Shown: positions 38,598-49,732 of the stretch, piece after piece | Layout: each line of letters begins with the position of its first letter | How positions within the stretch are numbered: the first letter of the stretch is position 1 | Assembly: GCF_025060375.1 (NCBI RefSeq) | Contig: NZ_JANXCG010000015.1 | Span: 1 to 64,000, forward strand | DNA from: Meiothermus sp. | GTDB lineage: Bacteria > Deinococcota > Deinococci > Deinococcales > Thermaceae | Length of the DNA stretch: 64,000 nucleotides | Reading direction: 5' to 3' | The notes under the pieces: generated by a model | What the model saw: only the letters and a program-made list of their open reading frames with translations | What the model was told of the DNA's origin: nothing | The model's database searches: none | Made by a program: the position numbers and the translations under genes

Positions 38598-40847
38598 GTG
38601 CTACCCAAGGAACTTGCCCCCTACCCCTCCTACGGCGACTGGCTGCGCAGCCTGGAAGGCTACGCCGGGCAGCTTCGCTTTGTCCGGCTTCTCCCCCCCA
38701 ACCCGCCCGCGTTTGTGGACTACCAAGGGGTTTTTGCCGGCCTGCTGGCGGCTTTAGGGCTGAGGCCCTACCCCCATCAGGCCGAGGCTTTCGCCCTGCT
38801 GGAAAGGGGGCGGCATGTGGTGCTGGCCACCTCCACCGCCTCGGGCAAAAGCCTGGTCTTCCAGGTACCGGTGCTCAAGGCCCTGATGGAGGGTGAAACC
38901 GCAATTCTGCTCTACCCCACCAAGGCCCTGGCCCACGACCAGCTCGAGCGGCTGCGCAGGATGGGGGAGGTCCTGGGAGTTGCTGAGCGCATCCACCCCT
39001 ACGACGGCGACACCCCCGCCAAGGCCCGCAGGAAGGCCTTGGAAGAAGGCCAGGCCCTGCTCACCAATCCGGACATGCTTCACTTCGGCCTGCTGCCCCG
39101 GCACGGCGAGTGGGCGCAGTTTTTAGGCCGGCTGCGCTACATAGTTCTGGACGAGCTCCACGCCTACCGAGGGGTGTTTGGTAGCCACGCTGCGCTCATC
39201 CTGCGCCGGCTTCTGCGGCTAGCCTGGCACTACGGCGCCCAGCCCCAGGTTGTCGCGGCCAGTGCCACCATTGCCAACCCAGCCGAGCATGCCCTGGGCC
39301 TCACCGGCCTGCCCTTCCAGGCCGTGGTGGCCCACCCGCGCAGGGCGGAGCTGGAGTTTGGGGTGTGGGTGCCCAAGGCGCTGGACCGGGAGGGGAAAAT
39401 CCGCCGTAGCCCCAATCTGGAAGCAGCCCTCCTGGCCCGTTCCATCGCCCAACAAGGCCTCCGGGCCCTCATCTTCACCAACGCTCGCCGCACCGCCGAG
39501 CTGGTGGCCCGCTACGCCGGGGACGACCGGGTGCGCCCCTACCGGGCAGGCTACACCGCACCCCAGCGCCGGCGCCTAGAAAAGGCCCTGCGGGAGGGCG
39601 ATCTGCGGGTCTTGGTCAGCACCAGCGCCCTGGAGCTGGGGGTAGACATCGGAGAGCTGGACGCGGCGGTGCTGCTGGGCTACCCCGGCTCGCTCAGCTC
39701 CTTCTGGCAGCGAGCCGGCCGGGCTGGCCGGGCTGGTCGGCGGGCGCTTTTGCTCTGGATACCCCGGGAAGACCCGCTGGACGCTTTTTTTGAGGCTCAC
39801 CCGGAGCTTCTGCTGGAAAGCCCACCCGAAGCAGCCGTCGCCGACCCCGAAAACCCCGTGCTTTACCCCCTTCACGCCCACTGCGCCGCGCTCGAGCTAC
39901 CCATCCCCCTCCGCTCCCCCTCCGATCCCTTCCACCGCGCATCCTCCGCGGTACCTCCGCTGGTAGAAAGGAACGGCCGGCTCTACTCTCCTAAGCGCAA
40001 CCCCCACCGCGAGCTAGCTTTGCGCGGGCTGGGGCAGAACTACAGCCTGCGCGATGCCAAGGGGAAACTCCTGGGCACCCTGGACGAGCGGCAGGCCTAC
40101 TGGGAGGCCCACCCCGGGGCGGTCTACCTACACCAGGGGGAAAGCTATCTGGTGCGCAACCTCGACCCCGAGAGGCGGGAGGTGGTGCTACTGCCAAGCC
40201 TGGAAGACTACTACACCGAGCCCCGGGCCCAGACCGAGCTGGAAGTGTTGGGTGGAGAGGAGGTGCTGCCAGGGGTCTGGGTCGGGGCGGTGGGCCTGCG
40301 GGAGCGGGTGGTGGGGTATGTCAAAAAACGCTACTACAGCGAAGCTGTGCTGGAAGAGGTGCCCCTGTGCATGCCCGAGCTCACCTTCCAGACCGAGGCG
40401 ATCTGGTTTCACCCCTGCGAGGGGGTTGCGGTGCCCAAGGAAGCCCCGAACGGCTTCACTGAGGCCCTGATACCCAGCGCCCTGCACGCCCTCGAGCACG
40501 CCCTGATAGGCCTGCTTCCCCTTTTTGTGCTAGCCGAGCGCCAGGATGTGGGCGGAGTTTCCTACCCCTTCTATCCCCGCCCCCTTCCCTCCGCTGGCGG
40601 GCCCACCATCTTCATCTACGACGGCTACCCCGGTGGAGTGGGCTACGCCCGAACCGCAGCGCGCCATTTTGCCCGCTGGGTTCAGGCCGCCCGCGACCTG
40701 CTGCAAAGCTGCCCATGTGAGGCGGGCTGTCCGCGCTGCATCCTCTCCCCAAAGTGCGGCAATGGCAACCAACACCTGGACAAAAAGGGGGCCTGGATTC
40801 TGGCTGAGGCCCTGCACCGCCGCTACCCCCCCCATCCCCCCAACTGA
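38598..40847 (+). CDS. MrfA/YprA-like DEAD-box helicase with C-terminal Zn-binding DUF1998 domain
   Basis: TSTASGKSLVFQVPVL, LYPTKALAHDQ, LDELHAYRGVFG, QRAGRAGRAGR; C-term CPCEAGCPRCILSPKCGNGN. Confidence 0.88.
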   Translation: MLPKELAPYPSYGDWLRSLEGYAGQLRFVRLLPPNPPAFVDYQGVFAGLLAALGLRPYPHQAEAFALLERGRHVVLATSTASGKSLVFQVPVLKALMEGETAILLYPTKALAHDQLERLRRMGEVLGVAERIHPYDGDTPAKARRKALEEGQALLTNPDMLHFGLLPRHGEWAQFLGRLRYIVLDELHAYRGVFGSHAALILRRLLRLAWHYGAQPQVVAASATIANPAEHALGLTGLPFQAVVAHPRRAELEFGVWVPKALDREGKIRRSPNLEAALLARSIAQQGLRALIFTNARRTAELVARYAGDDRVRPYRAGYTAPQRRRLEKALREGDLRVLVSTSALELGVDIGELDAAVLLGYPGSLSSFWQRAGRAGRAGRRALLLWIPREDPLDAFFEAHPELLLESPPEAAVADPENPVLYPLHAHCAALELPIPLRSPSDPFHRASSAVPPLVERNGRLYSPKRNPHRELALRGLGQNYSLRDAKGKLLGTLDERQAYWEAHPGAVYLHQGESYLVRNLDPERREVVLLPSLEDYYTEPRAQTELEVLGGEEVLPGVWVGAVGLRERVVGYVKKRYYSEAVLEEVPLCMPELTFQTEAIWFHPCEGVAVPKEAPNGFTEALIPSALHALEHALIGLLPLFVLAERQDVGGVSYPFYPRPLPSAGGPTIFIYDGYPGGVGYARTAARHFARWVQAARDLLQSCPCEAGCPRCILSPKCGNGNQHLDKKGAWILAEALHRRYPPHPPN

Positions 40848-40952
40848 GGGAGCCCCTACGGGAAAGCGTTGGGATTCGGGAAGCGGCAAAGCGGCGAAAC
40901 CTTACGCGAACGCTTACCCAGCCCCGTGGGAAACCCTTTAGACTTAGGGGCT

Positions 40953-42266
40953 ATGGGCCTACCTTCCTTGCAGGACATCATCGCCGCCATCGCCACCCCT
41001 CCAGGCCGGGGAGCAGTAGGCGTCGTGCGGGTATCGGGCCCAGGCAGCCTGGAACTCGTTGGAAAGCTCTGGCAGGGAAAGGACCCCAGCCGGCTTCCGG
41101 GTGGGCGCTTCACCTTTGGTAAGGTCTGCGACCCCAGGAGTGGGGAGGTTGTGGACGAGGCTTTGCTTCTGGTCTTTCGTGCCCCTCACTCCTACACCGG
41201 CCAGGACAGCGCCGAGCTCCAAACCCATGGCTCACCCGCAGTGCTGCGGCGGGTTTTACAGGTGCTCTTCCAAAACGGGGCCCGCCCAGCGCAACCCGGG
41301 GAGTTCACCCTGCGCGCCTACCTGAACGGCCGGATGGACCTAGCCCAGGCTGAGGCGGTGCTTAGCCTGGTAGAGGCCGAGTCGGAAGCGGCCCGGCGGC
41401 AAGCCTTGCGGGGGCTCAGTGCAGGCCTCTCCAAAAGGATAAGGGCCCTCTCCGAGGGGCTGTTTGACCTTCTGGCGCACATCCAGGCCTGGCTGGACTA
41501 CCCTGAGGAGGGAGTGGAGCCGGTGGAGGTGGCCGTCCGGCTCGAGCCGGTTCTAACCGAGGTGCGCCGGCTCCTTGCCACTGCCCCTGCGGGTCGTATC
41601 GCCAGCAGGGGGGCCCGGGTAGCCCTGGTGGGCGCCCCCAACGCCGGCAAGTCAAGTCTACTCAACGCCCTTTTGGGCTACGAACGGGCCATCGTAACCC
41701 CCATACCTGGGACCACCCGCGACTACCTCGAGGCCCCGTTGGAGGTCGGCGGGGTACCGGTGACGGCGATAGACACTGCGGGGGTGCGAGAGACCGACGA
41801 TCCGGTGGAGAGAAGCGGGGTGGAACGAGCGCTGCAGATTGCCCAGGAAGCTGATCTGGTGCTCTATCTGGCCGACCAGAGCCAGCCCAAGCCCCCGCCC
41901 CCGCCCCTGCCCTGGCCCCGCACCCTCAGGGTGGCCACCAAGGCCGACCTGCCCCCGGCCTGGCAGGATGAGGCGTTTTTACCGGTCTCGAGCCTCACCG
42001 GAATGGGCCTCGAGGCGCTGCGCCAAGAGGTACACCGCCGGCTGCTGGGAGAAGCCCCTCAGGGCGAAATCTGGATTAGCAACGAACGCCACGTTGAAGC
42101 CCTGCGACGGGCCGAGGCCCACCTTCAGGCAGCTCTGGAAGCCCCTCTAGACCTGGCCGGGCTCTCAATTGAGATGGCCCTGGAGGCCCTCTCGGAAATT
42201 TTGGGCAAAAATGTCTCGGAGGAGGTCATCGAGCGGGTTTTCCGCAACTTCTGCGTGGGAAAGTAG
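40953..42266 (+). CDS. mnmE: tRNA modification GTPase MnmE
   Basis: [47 protein letters not shown]-terminal FCVGK. Confidence 0.95.
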   Translation: MGLPSLQDIIAAIATPPGRGAVGVVRVSGPGSLELVGKLWQGKDPSRLPGGRFTFGKVCDPRSGEVVDEALLLVFRAPHSYTGQDSAELQTHGSPAVLRRVLQVLFQNGARPAQPGEFTLRAYLNGRMDLAQAEAVLSLVEAESEAARRQALRGLSAGLSKRIRALSEGLFDLLAHIQAWLDYPEEGVEPVEVAVRLEPVLTEVRRLLATAPAGRIASRGARVALVGAPNAGKSSLLNALLGYERAIVTPIPGTTRDYLEAPLEVGGVPVTAIDTAGVRETDDPVERSGVERALQIAQEADLVLYLADQSQPKPPPPPLPWPRTLRVATKADLPPAWQDEAFLPVSSLTGMGLEALRQEVHRRLLGEAPQGEIWISNERHVEALRRAEAHLQAALEAPLDLAGLSIEMALEALSEILGKNVSEEVIERVFRNFCVGK

Positions 42267-42269
42267 CCT

Positions 42270-42779
42270 ATGGAAGGCAGGCGCATCACCTCAAAACCCA
42301 GCCCAACCACCTACGCGTTGGCGCTGGGCCTCATTCTGATGGGTCTGGCCCTCACAGCCGTGTGCCTTTGGGCTTGGTTTCAGGGGGTAGAACCGCGCTG
42401 GTCGGTGGTGCTCTTCGGTCTGCTGGGGCTCTACACAGCTGCCCTGGGGGTAGACGAGGGATGGCTCTCGGGGCTCGAGGTCACCCCCACCACCCTGCGC
42501 GTGCGAAGCTTTGGCCGATGGAGCGAGTATACCCTGAAGGGGCTTGATGCCGCCGATGGCCTGCGGGACATCCTGGGTGGGGGGTGGCAGGTAGTGCTCC
42601 TGGGCCAAGGACGGGAGGCCATCCGAGTACCCCTGCGGCGCTACGCCAACGCCCAGCAGCTGGCGCAGGCCCTGCTGGACGCGCTCTGGATGCAAAACAA
42701 GGACCTGGTGGTTATGCCCCGGCTGGCCCACCGCTTTGGCCGTCCGCCCTTTGGCCTGCTGACCAGAAAGAGGAGCTGA
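42270..42779 (+). CDS. Hypothetical membrane protein
   Basis: 169 aa with two hydrophobic segments; tightly follows mnmE. Confidence 0.65.
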   Translation: MEGRRITSKPSPTTYALALGLILMGLALTAVCLWAWFQGVEPRWSVVLFGLLGLYTAALGVDEGWLSGLEVTPTTLRVRSFGRWSEYTLKGLDAADGLRDILGGGWQVVLLGQGREAIRVPLRRYANAQQLAQALLDALWMQNKDLVVMPRLAHRFGRPPFGLLTRKRS

Positions 42780-42790
42780 AGCCTGGCCTT

Positions 42791-44365
42791 ATGATGAACC
42801 CCATGGAGTGGTTCTGGATAGGGGCGGCTTTTGGCCTGGGCTGGCTAGCCAACCGCCTGGGCTGGCCCCCGCTGGTGGGCTACCTGGGGGCAGGGTTCGT
42901 CCTCTGGGGGCTGGGGCAAAAAACCGGCCCTTTGCTGGAAAACCTGGCCGAAATCGGGGTTCTGCTCCTGCTCTTTACCGTTGGCCTCAAGCTGCGCTTC
43001 GCCAGCCTGGTGCGCCGGGAGGTACTGGGGGTAGGGGGGCTGCACCTCATCGCCTTTGCCCTGCTGGTAGGGCTGCTAGTTCTGGGCACCGGCCTCTCGA
43101 GCCAGGCCGCCCTCTTCATGGGCATTGGGCTGGCCTTCTCCAGCACCGTCCTGGCTGTAAAGCTCCTGGACGACCGGAGCGAGCTGAGCACCTTTCACGG
43201 CCGCATTGCGGTGGGCATCCTAATCCTGCAGGACCTGGTGGCCATCGGGCTAATGGCCTACGCCGGCGTCAAGAATCCCACCCCCTGGGCCCTCCTGCTG
43301 CTGGCCCTGCCCTTGCTGCGCCCCTTGGTGGGCTTTGTCCTGGAGAAAAGCGGGCACGAAGAACTCCTGCTGCTCTATGGACTGGGCTTAGCCCTGGGGG
43401 GGGGCAGCCTAGCGCAAAGCCTGGGGGTCTCCCCCGAGCTTGGGGCCCTGCTCATGGGGGCGGCGCTGGCTGGACACCCTCAGACCGCCGAGCTTTCCCG
43501 CACCCTATGGGGCTTGCGGGAAGCCTTCCTGGTGGCTTTCTTCCTGCAAATCGGGGCGATGGGCCTGCCCAGCAGCCAGCAGCTACCTCTGGCCGCCGGG
43601 CTAATCCTGCTGCTGCCGCTGAAGGCAGGGCTCTTCTTCCTCCTCTTTGTGAGCTTCGGACTGCGGGCCCGCACCGCTTTCGTATCCAGCATCTCCCTGA
43701 CCAGCTACAGCGAGTTCGCCCTTATCACCAGCGTAGCGGCGGTGGAGAGCCAGCTGCTGCCGGCCTCCTCGAGCCAGACCATAAGCCTGGCGGTGGCCCT
43801 GTCGCTGGCCCTGGCCGCCCCCCTCAACCGGGCCGTGCACCGGCTGTACCAGCGCTACGAACCCTTGTTGCTCCGCTTTGAGCGCAAAGGCCGCCACGCC
43901 GACGATGAGCCCACCAGCCTGGAAGGGGCCGAATGGCTGGTGGTGGGTATGGGCCGCACCGGCGGGGCCGCCTACAAGATGCTGGCTGGAAAGGGGCACA
44001 AGGTGTTGGGACTCGATGCCGACGAGGGCAAGCTCGAGTTTCACCAAGCCAAAGGCCGCAACGTCCGTTACGGCGATGCCGAGGACCCCGAGCTTTGGGA
44101 GCGCCTAGACCTCGCCGGTCTAAAAGGGGTTCTGCTCACCCTCCCCGATCTTGAGGCCAAGCTCCGGGCCGCTGAAGGGCTAAAGCGGCGTGGCTTTGAG
44201 GGCATCGTGGCCGCCACCAGCTACCACCGCGAGGAGGACCCACAGCTACAAGCAGCCGGGGTCACCCTCATCTCTCGCCCCTTCGCCGAGGCAGGGGAGC
44301 GGCTGGCCGAACGGGCTTTGGGGCTTAACCTGGTAGAGGAAGCCGAGGAGGGAAACCCCACCTAG
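42791..44365 (+). CDS. CPA2 cation:proton antiporter with C-terminal TrkA-N domain (Kef-like)
   Basis: GYLGAGFVLWGLG...AEIGVLLLLFTVGLKLR...; TrkA-N EWLVVGMGRTGGAAYKMLAGKGHKVLGLDAD. Confidence 0.9.
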   Translation: MMNPMEWFWIGAAFGLGWLANRLGWPPLVGYLGAGFVLWGLGQKTGPLLENLAEIGVLLLLFTVGLKLRFASLVRREVLGVGGLHLIAFALLVGLLVLGTGLSSQAALFMGIGLAFSSTVLAVKLLDDRSELSTFHGRIAVGILILQDLVAIGLMAYAGVKNPTPWALLLLALPLLRPLVGFVLEKSGHEELLLLYGLGLALGGGSLAQSLGVSPELGALLMGAALAGHPQTAELSRTLWGLREAFLVAFFLQIGAMGLPSSQQLPLAAGLILLLPLKAGLFFLLFVSFGLRARTAFVSSISLTSYSEFALITSVAAVESQLLPASSSQTISLAVALSLALAAPLNRAVHRLYQRYEPLLLRFERKGRHADDEPTSLEGAEWLVVGMGRTGGAAYKMLAGKGHKVLGLDADEGKLEFHQAKGRNVRYGDAEDPELWERLDLAGLKGVLLTLPDLEAKLRAAEGLKRRGFEGIVAATSYHREEDPQLQAAGVTLISRPFAEAGERLAERALGLNLVEEAEEGNPT

Positions 44366-44378
44366 GCCTTTTGGCTCC

Positions 44379-45041
44379 TCAGAGGGGCCGCCAAGCCCGC
44401 GTCCAGGCCTTCTTGCCCACCCCAGGCACCTTTTCGACCTCAAACCCCACCGCCGCAAGGGCGCGGCGCAGCCTTCCTGCCACCGAGTAGGTGGCCAGGT
44501 AGGCCCCGGGTGTGGCCGCAGCGTAAAGCGAGCGCAGAACGGGCAGCCCCCAAGGCTCAGGGTTGACCGCCGGGCTAAAGGGGTCCAGGTAGATGGCGCT
44601 GGCCCATTCCCGGGGAAAGGCGGCCTGGGTCACGTCCTCAAAGCGCACCTCGAGCCGCCCCCAACCCCCCTCCAGCACCAAAGGGCGAGGCCCGGCTGCC
44701 CAAGCGGCCCGAACCTCCGCCCAGACCCGGGCTGCCCCTCCCGTCAGTGGAGCCTCCACCCATCCGAGCACCTCAGCCTCCACCGGAAAGGCCTCGTAGC
44801 CCAGGTAATCCAGGGGCACCCCACGGCGGAGGCAGCTGTCCAGCGCCGCGCGGAAGTTCATCCCCAGACCGAAGCCCACCTCGAGAATCCGTGGAGAGGG
44901 GTGTTCGTGGGTACGGGTAAGGCGCAGGTAGAGCGCGTTGGCCTGGGTCCAGGCCCCATAGCGGGAGCTGTAGGCCTCCTGGAAGTGAGGGTGCACCAGG
45001 GTGGGCGAGCCATCCTGGGTAATCAGAAGCTCAGGCCTCAA
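44379..45041 (-). CDS. MnmC/MnmD-like methyltransferase (DUF752)
   Basis: ITQDGSPTLVHPHFQEAYSSRYGAWTQANALYL...ILEVGFGLGMNFRAAL...AIYLDPFSPAVNPEPWG. Confidence 0.87.
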   Translation of the reverse strand: MRPELLITQDGSPTLVHPHFQEAYSSRYGAWTQANALYLRLTRTHEHPSPRILEVGFGLGMNFRAALDSCLRRGVPLDYLGYEAFPVEAEVLGWVEAPLTGGAARVWAEVRAAWAAGPRPLVLEGGWGRLEVRFEDVTQAAFPREWASAIYLDPFSPAVNPEPWGLPVLRSLYAAATPGAYLATYSVAGRLRRALAAVGFEVEKVPGVGKKAWTRAWRPL

Positions 45042-46455
45042 TTTCCACCCGCTGGGCTTCCCGCTGCATGAGGGCCCACAAGGCCTCCACGTGGGCCCGT
45101 TCTGTCCTCTCCGCGCCGATTGAAACTCGCACCATCCAGCGCCCTTTGAGCAGGGCTGGGGTCAGGAAGGCCTGGCCGGTGCGGTTGACCCGCTGGACCC
45201 AGTCTTGGGTATGGCGGTCCAGAGCCTCAGGGCTCAACCCCCCAGGGTCGTAGCGCAGGGCCAGGGTCTGCAGGGTAAGCGGAGCCAGCAGCGCCCAGCC
45301 TGGGGTGCGCCGCACCTGCTCGGCCAACCACCGGGCGTTGGCAATATCCCGCCGCAACCGGGCCTGCAAGCCCTCCACCCCCTCGTCCAGCAGGGCAAAC
45401 CACAGCTTGAGGGCCCGGAAGCGCCGTCCCAAAGGGATGCCCCAGTCCTTGTACTGCCGCACCCGACCATCCACCGCAGAGCTCAGATAGGAGGGCTGGG
45501 TGGACATGGCCCGCACCAGAACCTCGGGTTCGCGCACGTATAGAAGGGAGCAGTCAAAGGCCACCCCCAGCCACTTGTGGGGGTTGATGGCGATGGAATG
45601 GGCCTCTTGGATGCCCGCAAAAAGCGGCCGGCATTCGGGAAGGATTAGGGCCGAGCCGGCCATGGCCGCGTCCACGTGAAGCCAAAGCCCGTACCGCCGG
45701 CACACCTTGGCAACCTCGGTCAGCGGGTCAAAGGCCAGGGTGGCGGTGGTGCCCGCCGCTGCCACCACCGCACAGGGCCTCCTTCCCCGCGCCAGGTCTT
45801 CCACAATGGCTGCCTCGAGCGCCTCCGGCCTCAAGGCGTGGTCCGCATCGGTCTCTACGAGCCGCAGGTTCTCCCGGCCAAACCCCGCAAGCAGGGCCGC
45901 TTTGGGTACCGAGCTGTGGACCTGATCCGAGGCGTAGACGGTGAGGGGGCGCTCCTCGGCCTGAAGCCCTCCGCGCTCCTGGGAGAAGTTCGTGGCCCAC
46001 TCCCGGGCAGCCAGCAGGGCCACCAGGGTACCGGTGGAGGCGGTGTCCTGGATAACCCCCTGGAAGACCTCGGGCAGACCGAACATCTGGCGCAACCAGT
46101 CGGTGGTTACCTCTTCCAGCTCGGTGAGGGCCGGGCTGGCCAGCCAGGTAATCCCGGTCTGGCCCAGGCCGGTGGCCACCAGGTCGGCCAGAACCGAAGA
46201 GAGGGGTGCGTTGGAGGGAAACCAGGCGAAAAAGCGGGGGCTTTGCCAGTGGGTCAGGCCCGGCAAGAGCTTTTTCAACTCCTCTACCACCCCCCAAAGC
46301 CCTCCGCCCTGCTGGGGCGGTGCAGAGGGGAAAAGGGCCCGCACCGCTCCCGGTTCCACCTGGGCCATCACTGGAAAAGCCTCCATCCGCTCGCGGTACT
46401 CGGCAACGAAGTCGACCAGGGCATAGCCCAGCCGCTTGAACTCCTCGGGCGACAT
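45031..46455 (-). CDS. PLP-dependent aromatic-L-amino-acid decarboxylase family protein
   Basis: LTHWQSPRFFAWFPSN...WLHVDAAMAGSALILPE...SIAINPHKWLGVAFDCSLLYV. Confidence 0.92.
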   Translation of the reverse strand: MSPEEFKRLGYALVDFVAEYRERMEAFPVMAQVEPGAVRALFPSAPPQQGGGLWGVVEELKKLLPGLTHWQSPRFFAWFPSNAPLSSVLADLVATGLGQTGITWLASPALTELEEVTTDWLRQMFGLPEVFQGVIQDTASTGTLVALLAAREWATNFSQERGGLQAEERPLTVYASDQVHSSVPKAALLAGFGRENLRLVETDADHALRPEALEAAIVEDLARGRRPCAVVAAAGTTATLAFDPLTEVAKVCRRYGLWLHVDAAMAGSALILPECRPLFAGIQEAHSIAINPHKWLGVAFDCSLLYVREPEVLVRAMSTQPSYLSSAVDGRVRQYKDWGIPLGRRFRALKLWFALLDEGVEGLQARLRRDIANARWLAEQVRRTPGWALLAPLTLQTLALRYDPGGLSPEALDRHTQDWVQRVNRTGQAFLTPALLKGRWMVRVSIGAERTERAHVEALWALMQREAQRVEIEA

Positions 46456-46513
46456 ACCCGAATCATACCCATTTCCCGCACAAGGGCCACAAACCCCTGC
46501 CCTTGCCAGTAGA

Positions 46514-48084
<1,571 letters not shown>

Positions 48085-48090
48085 AACAAG

Positions 48091-48116
48091 GCCGCCGAAG
48101 GGAAACCTTCGGCGGC
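48091..48116. terminator. Bidirectional hairpin between convergent serS and thx (11-bp perfect stem, GAAA tetraloop)
   Basis: GCCGCCGAAGG-GAAA-CCTTCGGCGGC. Confidence 0.7.
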
Positions 48117-48122
48117 GGGTTC

Positions 48123-48206
48123 TCACTGCTTCTTGCGAGGGCGGTACTTACCGTACGAACCCCGGAAGATCTTGCCCCGACGGGTACGACGATCCCCTTT
48201 ACCCAT
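48123..48206 (-). CDS. 30S ribosomal protein Thx (bTHX), 27 aa
   Basis: Manual translation: [27 protein letters not shown], near-identical to remembered Thermus Thx; absent from ORF track because of length. Confidence 0.95.
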   Translation of the reverse strand: MGKGDRRTRRGKIFRGSYGKYRPRKKQ

Positions 48207-48216
48207 ACTTAGCTCC

Positions 48217-48510
48217 TTAGGCTTTGGCTCCTTGTAGGAGCTGGTGAACCTTGCTCATCAGACGGGACTTGCGCCGGCTGGCCGCATTTTTGTGCAGGGT
48301 TGAACCCTTGGCCGCCTTGTCAATCAGGCTCTCGGCGTAGCGCATGACCCGCAGGGCCTCTTCGGCGTTGCCCTGCTGCGCCAAGGCCACCGCTTTTTTG
48401 CTCACGGTCTTAATGGCCGACATCTTGGACCTGTTGCGGGCCCGCCGCTTGAGCGACTGGCGGTGGCGCTTCATGGCCGAAGGGTTGCGTGCGGTCTTTT
48501 TCTGTGCCAT
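48217..48510 (-). CDS. rpsT: 30S ribosomal protein S20
   Basis: [40 protein letters not shown]...[24 protein letters not shown]. Confidence 0.95.
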   Translation of the reverse strand: MAQKKTARNPSAMKRHRQSLKRRARNRSKMSAIKTVSKKAVALAQQGNAEEALRVMRYAESLIDKAAKGSTLHKNAASRRKSRLMSKVHQLLQGAKA

Positions 48511-48599
48511 AGCTCTCCAAACTCAAAAGGCCAGGGCTGCACCCTGTGCAGCCTCGAGGCAAACCGCCCATGAGTCTAACACACCCCGCGGCTTCCTGC

Positions 48600-49730
48600 C
48601 TAGACCAGCGGCCCCCCCTCCCAGTCCGCCGGCCGCTCGCAAAAGCCCAGCCGCCAGGCCACCCCCTGGGCACAGCGCTCCGCCGCCCGCCCGTCGCCGT
48701 AGGGGTTGGGGCGGTTGCGCATGGCGGCCAGGGCCTCCTCGTCACGAAGCAGGCCATGCACCGTGGCGAAGACCTGCTCCGGGTCGGTTCCGGCCAGCTT
48801 CAAAGCCCCCACCGCCAGCCCCTCCGGGCGCTCGGTAACGTTCCGCAACACCACCACCGGCACCCCAAGCGTGGCCCCACTCTCCTGCACACCACCCGAG
48901 TCGGTCACCAGCAGGACCGAACGCTTCATTAGGGCCGCCATGGTGCCGAAATCCAGGGGCTCGAGCAGGCTGAAGTTGGCCAACCCCTCCAGCACCGGAT
49001 AGACGGCCTCGCGCACCGCCGGGTTCAGGTGCACAGGGTAGACGAAGTGGCACTCCGGATGGGCCTGGGCCACCCGGGCCAACGCCAGGGCCAGGTCGCG
49101 CATGACGGGCAGGTTCTCCCGGCGGTGCATGGTCACCGTGACCACCCGCTTGTCCGAGGGAAGGGGTGGAGGAACCCCCCGCGCGCTGGCATACAAGACC
49201 GCATCCACCTCGGTCTGCCCGGTCACGATGATGGTCTCCTCGGGCTTTCCCTCACGCAGGAGGTTGGCCTTGGAAGTCGGGGTAGGGGGCAGGTCAAGGT
49301 CGGTTAGCACATCGGTTAGCCGACGGTTGGCCTCCTCAGGAAAGGGCTCCTTGAGGTTGAAACTGCGCAACCCCGCCTCCACATGAGCCACCGGAATCCC
49401 CTCAAAGAAGGCCGCTAAGGTAACCGCGAAGGTGGTCAGGGTATCCCCGTGCACCATCACGTAGTCGGCCTCCAGCTCCCTGAGCCGGGAGGCAGCGGCC
49501 GGGACAATGCGACCCATCAGGTCGGGTAGGGTCTGCCGCTCGGTCATTACCTGCAAATCGGTATCGGGAACCAGCCCAAAAACCCGCAGGGCGTCCTCGA
49601 GCTGGGTACGATGCTGGCCCGTGGAGAGGAGGATGCTGTGTATGGAGGGCCAGCGCCGCATGGCGAAAATCACCGGGGCCATCTTGATGGCCTCCGGACG
49701 GGTACCAAAGGCGATGACCACGCGCTTCAT
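48600..49730 (-). CDS. wecB: UDP-N-acetylglucosamine 2-epimerase (non-hydrolyzing)
   Basis: [17 protein letters not shown]...[15 protein letters not shown]...[32 protein letters not shown]...[30 protein letters not shown]. Confidence 0.95.
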   Translation of the reverse strand: MKRVVIAFGTRPEAIKMAPVIFAMRRWPSIHSILLSTGQHRTQLEDALRVFGLVPDTDLQVMTERQTLPDLMGRIVPAAASRLRELEADYVMVHGDTLTTFAVTLAAFFEGIPVAHVEAGLRSFNLKEPFPEEANRRLTDVLTDLDLPPTPTSKANLLREGKPEETIIVTGQTEVDAVLYASARGVPPPLPSDKRVVTVTMHRRENLPVMRDLALALARVAQAHPECHFVYPVHLNPAVREAVYPVLEGLANFSLLEPLDFGTMAALMKRSVLLVTDSGGVQESGATLGVPVVVLRNVTERPEGLAVGALKLAGTDPEQVFATVHGLLRDEEALAAMRNRPNPYGDGRAAERCAQGVAWRLGFCERPADWEGGPLV

Positions 49731-49732
49731 TC

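Noticed and set aside
37540-38757. 405-aa plus-strand ORF
   Set aside because: Out-of-frame overlap of the MFS transporter and helicase start; composition biased, no domain.
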